Assembly (NCBI RefSeq): GCF_014641855.1
Contig: NZ_BMII01000003.1
Location: forward strand, 123,457-187,456
Length of the DNA stretch: 64,000 nt
Reading direction: 5' to 3'
Source of the DNA: Shewanella inventionis
GTDB lineage: Bacteria > Pseudomonadota > Gammaproteobacteria > Enterobacterales > Shewanellaceae
The notes under the pieces are model-generated. The model was not told the origin of the DNA. It worked only from the letters and a program-made list of their open reading frames with translations, and ran no database searches. Position numbers and translations under genes: made by a program. Below, piece after piece: positions 59,157 through 64,000 of the stretch. Each line of letters begins with the position of its first letter. Positions within the stretch are counted from its first letter, which is position 1.

Positions 59157-61064
59157 TTACTGAGATTGCTTGTCTTGGGATGCTTCGGCATAAACACATT
59201 CAAAATCTGCAGCGGACATTGGCTTGTATAAATAATACCCTTGAGCTAAATCACAATGAAATTCTTTGACATATTCAAGCATAAACTGATCTTCAATACC
59301 TTCTGCAATCACTATCAAATCAAGGTTGTGCCCAATATCAATAATAGTTTTAGCAATGGCAGCTGATGAGCGATTACTTTCAACATCTTGTAAAAAAGCC
59401 TTATCAATTTTGAGATAATGTAGCGGTAAAAATTGCAAATAACTAAACGATGAATAGCCTTTACCAAAATCATCTAAAGCAAAGGTTATCCCATAATTAT
59501 TGAGCAACAACATCGTTTCTTTGATACTGAATTTATCTTCCATAAAAATGGATTCTGTTAGCTCAATAATCAGCAATTTACCATCAATATCAAAATCTGT
59601 TAGCGTCTGTATTAAGTGGTTAATAAGTGCTTTATGCTGAAACTCTAAACTGCTCAAATTTATTGATATTGCCACATCATGAATACCCACATTATGCCAA
59701 GCGGCTAACTGTTTACATGCTTGAGTAATCACTGAGAATCCAATGTCAATTATTAACCCCGTTTGTTCCGCAACTGGAACAAAAACATCTGGCGGGATCA
59801 CTGTCCCATCAGGTTGAGTCCAACGGCACAATGCTTCAACACTCACCACTTTCATGGAGTGTAAATCCACTTTAGGCTGATACACGAGATATAATTCGTC
59901 GCTGGCAATGGCGCTACGCAGGCTTTGTTCTATGGCCAATTGCATTAGCGCTTCTTTTTCGAGAGCCTGGCTATAAAAATGAAAACTGTTTTTTCCTAAA
60001 GATTTTGATTGATACATCGCAAGATCCGCTTTTCGGATCAAACTATTGGCATTGTCATCATCATTGGGAAACAAAGCGATTCCAATGCTCGATGTCACCA
60101 CAAATTGACGTGAACCAATTGAATAAGGCTGCTGGATCAACGCTAACAACTCTTGGCACACCTGTTTTACCGCCATTTCAGAGTGAATATTTTCAAGGAC
60201 AATAATAAATTCATCGCCACCCTGGCGCGACAAGGTATCAAACTCTCGCAACCGACTTTGCAAGCGTCTAACGACCTCTTTTAATAATAAGTCACCTGCA
60301 TTATGACCTTCAGAATCATTGATTTTTTTAAAGTCATCTAAATCCAAAAATAATACCGCAAGCTTTTGAGCTTCTCTTTTACTAGCGGCGATAGAATGTT
60401 CAATCCTATCAAGCAATAATGTCCTATTAGGTAGCCCCGTCAACGCATCATGAAATGCATGATACTCAATGGTGGCTTCATATTGCTTTTGTGCCGTCAC
60501 ATCAGTGAAACACCATACTCGCCCAATAATGCGACCATCTTGTATTTGCGGTAATGAACGATAATCGAAAAAACGTTGATCAATTAACTCAATATTTCCA
60601 TTTAACTGTTGGAAAGGGTCAAGGTGTAAGTTGTCGATAATGGACAGCATATGCTGCTTATCTATTACCACACTCAAAAAAGCTTCCCAATGCGACACAG
60701 GTTGAAGCCCTAAAGACTCAAAAAAGGCTTTCCCCATGCTATTAAATGACTTTAACTCACCGTTTAATGCATAAACAAAAATAATTTCGCCAGTGGCATC
60801 AAACGTAGCTTTTAATAATCCAACCGAGCTTTCAAGCTGATCTTGAAAACTTTTCATTTCCGTTAACTGATTTTTTAATGTTTCATTTCGATCATTAAGC
60901 TCATTAGAAATTAGAAATAAAGCCCGTTCTAACATTTTTATGCTTTGCTCATTTTGAGCATAGGCAGCAGAAATCGATGTCAAGAGGCGATGGTTGTTTT
61001 CAATAAACCGTTCATCTTTTTGACAACGGTTAAGCTGACGTAAAAGCAATTTATGCGTATTCAA
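59157..61064 (-). CDS. cytoplasmic PAS-GGDEF-EAL protein downstream of FIST sensor
   Basis: 635 aa from a TTG start at 61064 whose TTGA overlaps the FIST stop by 4 bases, with an AGAGAAG element upstream; an ATG at 61121 would add 19 residues and a 61-bp overlap. A coiled coil (about 30-90) leads to a PAS region (about 90-205). GGDEF follows (about 215-380: LDLDDFKKINDSEGH, I-site REFD, RQGGDEF), then EAL (about 390-630: VEALCRWTQP, DDFGKGYSSFSYL, LKIDKAFL). Both active sites look intact. It has no membrane segment. It probably receives the signal of the co-translated FIST protein and adjusts c-di-GMP. Confidence 0.88.
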   Translation of the reverse strand: MNTHKLLLRQLNRCQKDERFIENNHRLLTSISAAYAQNEQSIKMLERALFLISNELNDRNETLKNQLTEMKSFQDQLESSVGLLKATFDATGEIIFVYALNGELKSFNSMGKAFFESLGLQPVSHWEAFLSVVIDKQHMLSIIDNLHLDPFQQLNGNIELIDQRFFDYRSLPQIQDGRIIGRVWCFTDVTAQKQYEATIEYHAFHDALTGLPNRTLLLDRIEHSIAASKREAQKLAVLFLDLDDFKKINDSEGHNAGDLLLKEVVRRLQSRLREFDTLSRQGGDEFIIVLENIHSEMAVKQVCQELLALIQQPYSIGSRQFVVTSSIGIALFPNDDDNANSLIRKADLAMYQSKSLGKNSFHFYSQALEKEALMQLAIEQSLRSAIASDELYLVYQPKVDLHSMKVVSVEALCRWTQPDGTVIPPDVFVPVAEQTGLIIDIGFSVITQACKQLAAWHNVGIHDVAISINLSSLEFQHKALINHLIQTLTDFDIDGKLLIIELTESIFMEDKFSIKETMLLLNNYGITFALDDFGKGYSSFSYLQFLPLHYLKIDKAFLQDVESNRSSAAIAKTIIDIGHNLDLIVIAEGIEDQFMLEYVKEFHCDLAQGYYLYKPMSAADFECVYAEASQDKQSQ

Positions 61065-62200
61065 TATGGCGACTTCTCTGACAGTAACGTGACAGCCATG
61101 GTCTGATTGTGCAAACCACATCGACCAATCGATTTAATAGGGGATATTTCACCGTATGAATAAAACCCCGTTATGTTGCAGGTAGTTGGAAATTCTTGCT
61201 TGATGATCTCAAGTTCTTCTTCAATTTGTTGTCCTAAGACCAATCTACGGCCAATGCAACTAATTAAAATAGCTAATTCTGGCTCACATTCATTAATCGA
61301 TGCTAGCGCTTCGTGAGCTGCATGTTGTGCACCTTCTAATAAATCTTCGCCATTGGCATACATAAATTGACACGTCGCACCTTCAGGTAGATTCCCCGCA
61401 AACGACATGCTTTTTTGATGTTCATCAATGGATAATATTGTCCGAACAACAATCTCATCTTCACCTTGTTGTTGTAAAGCCAGAGGATACAATAAGGCTG
61501 ATACTGGCAAGTCTGCTGAGAATTCACCTAAAAAAGACCGATAGAGATCCAAAGCGGGTTGGCCATCAAATTCAAATAAGACGTTGCTATGCGAGCGCGT
61601 AATTAATCGCTTAGGACCAAAAGGCCGCCAACCGCCCAAATAAGCATATCCTACAGATAAGCGCTCACCATATAACCCTGCAAGTACAATAATGCCAGAA
61701 CCAACATGCTCATTGTGCCACACAATAGTTTGGTTAAATCGATCACCGTCTCCCGCCAGTCCACCAGTCGCTTTAACACCTTGAGGTAAATATTGATATA
61801 AACCATCCACCAACTCAGAACCATTGATGATATTACCATCAGACATCACTAACACGTGACGCAGATTGTCTTTTGGCAGTTGTGCAATTAGATACTTAAT
61901 TAAAGCAGAACAATCTGCGTGTGACGAAACAGAGTCACTCACAACATGAACGTCACTGTGCTCAAAGGTAATCGCCGTAATACAGAGGCTATCATCATAA
62001 AGCTGATCGCTTTGAATTTCACCACTGGTGCTACCACCAATAATATCGGCGTTGGGAAATGCTGTTTTTAATGCATCAAAGCCATCTGCTTGTTGCATTA
62101 GCTCTGGTGCACCATAAACTAATACAAGTTGGGCTCCCTTGTGTGGCACAAGCGGTTTGTTCCATTGACCATCTTGGTAGATTGCTTGGAAAGTATTCAA
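61061..62200 (-). CDS. FIST-domain sensor protein (NosP-like family)
   Basis: 379 aa. The N-terminal FIST_N domain (about 20-210) includes IIGGSTSGEI, TGGLAGDGDRF and VGYAYLGGWRPFGP. The C-terminal FIST_C domain (about 215-365) includes ISCIGRRLVLGQQIEEELE and TGFYSYGEISP. FIST proteins sense small ligands; the NosP subgroup binds haem and nitric oxide and often sits beside c-di-GMP enzymes or kinases, as here. Whether this one binds haem is an inference. It starts with TTG 62200, which has AGGAGG 5-6 bases upstream and no competing ATG. It is first in an operon with the GGDEF/EAL gene. Confidence 0.9.
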   Translation of the reverse strand: MNTFQAIYQDGQWNKPLVPHKGAQLVLVYGAPELMQQADGFDALKTAFPNADIIGGSTSGEIQSDQLYDDSLCITAITFEHSDVHVVSDSVSSHADCSALIKYLIAQLPKDNLRHVLVMSDGNIINGSELVDGLYQYLPQGVKATGGLAGDGDRFNQTIVWHNEHVGSGIIVLAGLYGERLSVGYAYLGGWRPFGPKRLITRSHSNVLFEFDGQPALDLYRSFLGEFSADLPVSALLYPLALQQQGEDEIVVRTILSIDEHQKSMSFAGNLPEGATCQFMYANGEDLLEGAQHAAHEALASINECEPELAILISCIGRRLVLGQQIEEELEIIKQEFPTTCNITGFYSYGEISPIKSIGRCGLHNQTMAVTLLSEKSPY

Positions 62201-62692
62201 TACGTCCTCCTAACTGTTGAGGGCAAACATTCCAAAATACATGACGATTCGATCAATAATTGGGAATATAGGCATTATTGCAAATGGATAATCCAGACCG
62301 CAGCATTGCTGCTTTAAAGCATAAGTAATATCAGGCTAATACCTTGTTTTAACTAAGTCTATTGAGTATAGAGGACGATGATAATTTATTATAGAACAAG
62401 TTTACCGAGTGAGGTTATTGACGATTGAGATACCTAGCGATAATGCTTGTGGTTATATCAGGCAATACTGTAATTCACAATAAAAACACCTCTCGTGATC
62501 TCATGCCATTTATTTATCTGGTTTGCCTTGGCAACCACTTTAATCCGTTTTTGTGCAAATATCATTGGATAAACATGCGTTTTATGGCAACCTAAATACA
62601 CCGGCTTAATGGCATCATTGTTAAAGTGTAAGAGTGACTTAGCATGTTCTATTTTGATATTTACTTGTTCAATAATGTGAAAGGATTAATCA
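62201..62692. other. 492-bp divergent intergenic region, FIST operon / diguanylate cyclase
   Basis: AT-rich promoter region for both divergent units. I looked for a c-di-GMP riboswitch and for sigma-28 elements and found neither. Confidence 0.5.
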
Positions 62693-63739
62693 TTGCTCGA
62701 ACTCATCAAAAAATATCATCCTAATCAGGGGGCGTCACAACAAGCTAGAGTGATTTCGCTATTTTCATTGGTCGGAATGTCCATGACCTTTCTTATGGGC
62801 GCGATCAGTTTTTTAGGAAGCGACAACGCCCTAACTGTCGTACTGTTCCTTGCCAGTTTAACCTACCTGCTTTCTTTCCTGTTTGTTAAGCGATTAAATG
62901 TATCTGTCAGTGCCAACCTCATCATTTATTCGCTCTATTTATTGATGTTTTATTTGGTTTTTAGTGGTGGCGTGTCGCAAACAGGGCCATTATGGATTTT
63001 TATTGTGGCCCCTGTTTCTGTGTATGTGCTGGGACTACGTCAAGGCATAATGAATTTACTGATATTTTTGTTTGTGATCAGTGCCATCATGTTTATGCCG
63101 CAATCATTAATAGCGCATGCTGCATATAGTAATGAATTTAAAATCAGACTTATTTTATCGTTTTTAACCATGTCATTTTTGTCTGCCCTATATGAACACT
63201 TAAGAATGCTGTCATACAAAAACGCACTCGAAATCAGCAGACAATATCAACAACTTGCCATGCGAGACCCACTGACCAAACTGGCCAATAGACGCAATGC
63301 CGCCGCCATTTTAGAACAAGAAAAGGCCAGACTACAGCGTAACAACGAACCGCTATCAGTATTATTATGCGATCTTGACCACTTTAAATCTGTTAATGAT
63401 AAATACGGTCATAATGCAGGAGATATGGTGCTTACCGAATTGTCAGCCCTATTTACTGAGCAAGTTAGACAACAAGATTGTGTGGCGCGTTGGGGCGGGG
63501 AAGAGTTTCTGATTATTTTGCCACAAACAACTTCTGAGCAAGCTGGGGTCATCGCCGAGAAGATCCGCAGCAGTGTTGAGAACCACACGCTTCAATTTCT
63601 GGATAATAAAATTCAGGTCACTATCAGTATCGGTATTTCGCAACTGTCACAAGATCAAACCATTGATGAACTGATCAACAATGCCGACAAATGCTTATAT
63701 CAAGCTAAAACCTTAGGCCGCAATCGAGTTCATCCTTAA
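62693..63739 (+). CDS. membrane diguanylate cyclase
   Basis: 348 aa. Six hydrophobic helices (about 20-175) form an MASE-like membrane sensor that I cannot assign to a named type. The GGDEF domain (about 185-348) carries DPLTKLANRR, CDLDHFKSVNDKYGH, I-site RQQD and active loop RWGGEEF. All catalytic and feedback residues are present, so it should make c-di-GMP. The start is TTG, with AAAGGA 7 bases upstream. It diverges from the FIST-GGDEF/EAL operon and may belong to the same signalling module. Confidence 0.9.
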   Translation: MLELIKKYHPNQGASQQARVISLFSLVGMSMTFLMGAISFLGSDNALTVVLFLASLTYLLSFLFVKRLNVSVSANLIIYSLYLLMFYLVFSGGVSQTGPLWIFIVAPVSVYVLGLRQGIMNLLIFLFVISAIMFMPQSLIAHAAYSNEFKIRLILSFLTMSFLSALYEHLRMLSYKNALEISRQYQQLAMRDPLTKLANRRNAAAILEQEKARLQRNNEPLSVLLCDLDHFKSVNDKYGHNAGDMVLTELSALFTEQVRQQDCVARWGGEEFLIILPQTTSEQAGVIAEKIRSSVENHTLQFLDNKIQVTISIGISQLSQDQTIDELINNADKCLYQAKTLGRNRVHP

Positions 63740-63779
63740 GCGTGTTGAGTGCCTCATAAAGCACATCAATAACCTTTTT

Positions 63780-63824
63780 ATTCCAATTAGGATAAATAAG
63801 TGATCATTCTTGTGCTGATTGGAA
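63780..63824. repeat. short copy of the TACCAATC-type dispersed repeat
   Basis: TTCCAATTAG at the left and CTGATTGGAA at the right are near-perfect inverted repeats. The left 22 bases match the left end of the 146-bp element at 43647 closely (shared ATAAATAAGTGA). It looks like an internally deleted copy. Confidence 0.55.
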
Positions 63825-63883
63825 CTATCTCCCTCAAAGTCTATGTCGCTGCCATAAAAAAGCCCCGAATATCGTAACACCTA

Positions 63884-64000
63884 TCACTTAAGGTGTTTAG
63901 AGCGAACAGGGTAGCGAGTTTTATTGATACGAACGGTCCTTGCTTTGGGCCGTTTTCTTTTTTGGGGCAGTATGTAGCGTTTAACTCTCTCCCGCATGGC
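63884..64000 (-). CDS. C-terminal end of a probable IS4-type transposase, cut by window edge
   Basis: An open frame enters from the right edge and ends after 38 codons. The peptide is strongly basic, with KRYILPQKRKRPKART, then KTRYPVRSKHLK and the stop. It resembles by eye the C-termini of IS4-family transposases (a KRY...P region followed by KTRYP near the end). If correct, an insertion sequence lies just beyond the window with its left end here. Only the last part is visible, so the assignment is tentative. A ribosomal-protein-like basic tail is an alternative. Confidence 0.45.
   Translation of the reverse strand, partial: AMRERVKRYILPQKRKRPKARTVRINKTRYPVRSKHLK

Noticed and set aside
62201..62692. 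c-di-GMP riboswitch in the leader of the diguanylate cyclase gene
   Set aside because: No GEMM-like conserved motifs were seen.
63932..63962. Hairpin AACGGTCC/GGGCCGTT followed by a T-run on the + strand near the right edge
   Set aside because: It lies inside the probable transposase frame on the other strand and has a G-T pair; it may stop incoming transcription but is not tied to a gene.
63841..64000. Glycine-riboswitch-like GGGAGAG on the - strand at the right edge
   Set aside because: The second conserved segment of the aptamer is missing, and the sequence reads as a protein end.

Overview
The window looks like a chromosomal segment of a Shewanella species (marine gammaproteobacterium, AT-rich). 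The evidence is protein similarity recalled from memory plus gene order: gcvA-ygdD-type-rlmM as in enterobacteria, pomAB diverging from xseB-ispA-dxs, and nadK-lldP-dld-II as around the lactate locus of Shewanella oneidensis. No rRNA, tRNA or CRISPR array was seen. Most of the window is core genome. Mobile DNA is limited to a small dispersed repeat (two related copies), a short tandem repeat, and a transposase-like C-terminus at the right edge.

Left third (1-24 kb): a truncated M61 aminopeptidase gene; a TPR receptor with a dead GGDEF-like domain; a diguanylate cyclase; ppnN-xni; a large S9 peptidase; NAD-type isocitrate dehydrogenase; the gcvA/hydrolase/DUF423/rlmM block; a small secreted protein diverging from gcvA; thiI; the sodium-type stator genes pomAB; xseB-ispA-dxs (isoprenoid supply); and grpE and nadK, which diverge from each other.

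Middle (24-46 kb): lactate uptake and D-lactate oxidation (lldP, dld-II) with candidate CRP and FNR-type sites; a rhlE-cobW pair; a 1022-residue GGDEF/EAL protein; an iron-type alcohol dehydrogenase; a hypothetical protein; a thioesterase; tpx-ltaE; OmpA-like/mscS; a POT peptide transporter; an RssB-like response regulator behind two mutually exclusive hairpins; and mlaA.

Right third (46-64 kb): signalling and motility accessory genes. These are a FliK-like protein with a stand-alone FlhB C-terminal domain, a DUF3187-like beta-barrel, a CHASE hybrid histidine kinase coupled to a response-regulator diguanylate cyclase, a chemoreceptor, a FIST sensor coupled to a GGDEF/EAL protein, and a membrane diguanylate cyclase. 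Six genes carry GGDEF-type domains, one of them degenerate.

The most useful new reading is a set of sigma-28 (FliA) type promoters. One is a perfect match upstream of the chemoreceptor, one a near-perfect match upstream of pomAB, and one a weaker match upstream of the orphan fliK-like gene. They tie three separated loci into one motility regulon. Also notable are a GcvA-type palindrome in the gcvA/small-protein divergent region, a possible RNA switch ahead of the RssB-like gene, and a FIST-to-c-di-GMP operon in which TTG start codons recur. All family assignments are by eye; no database search was run.
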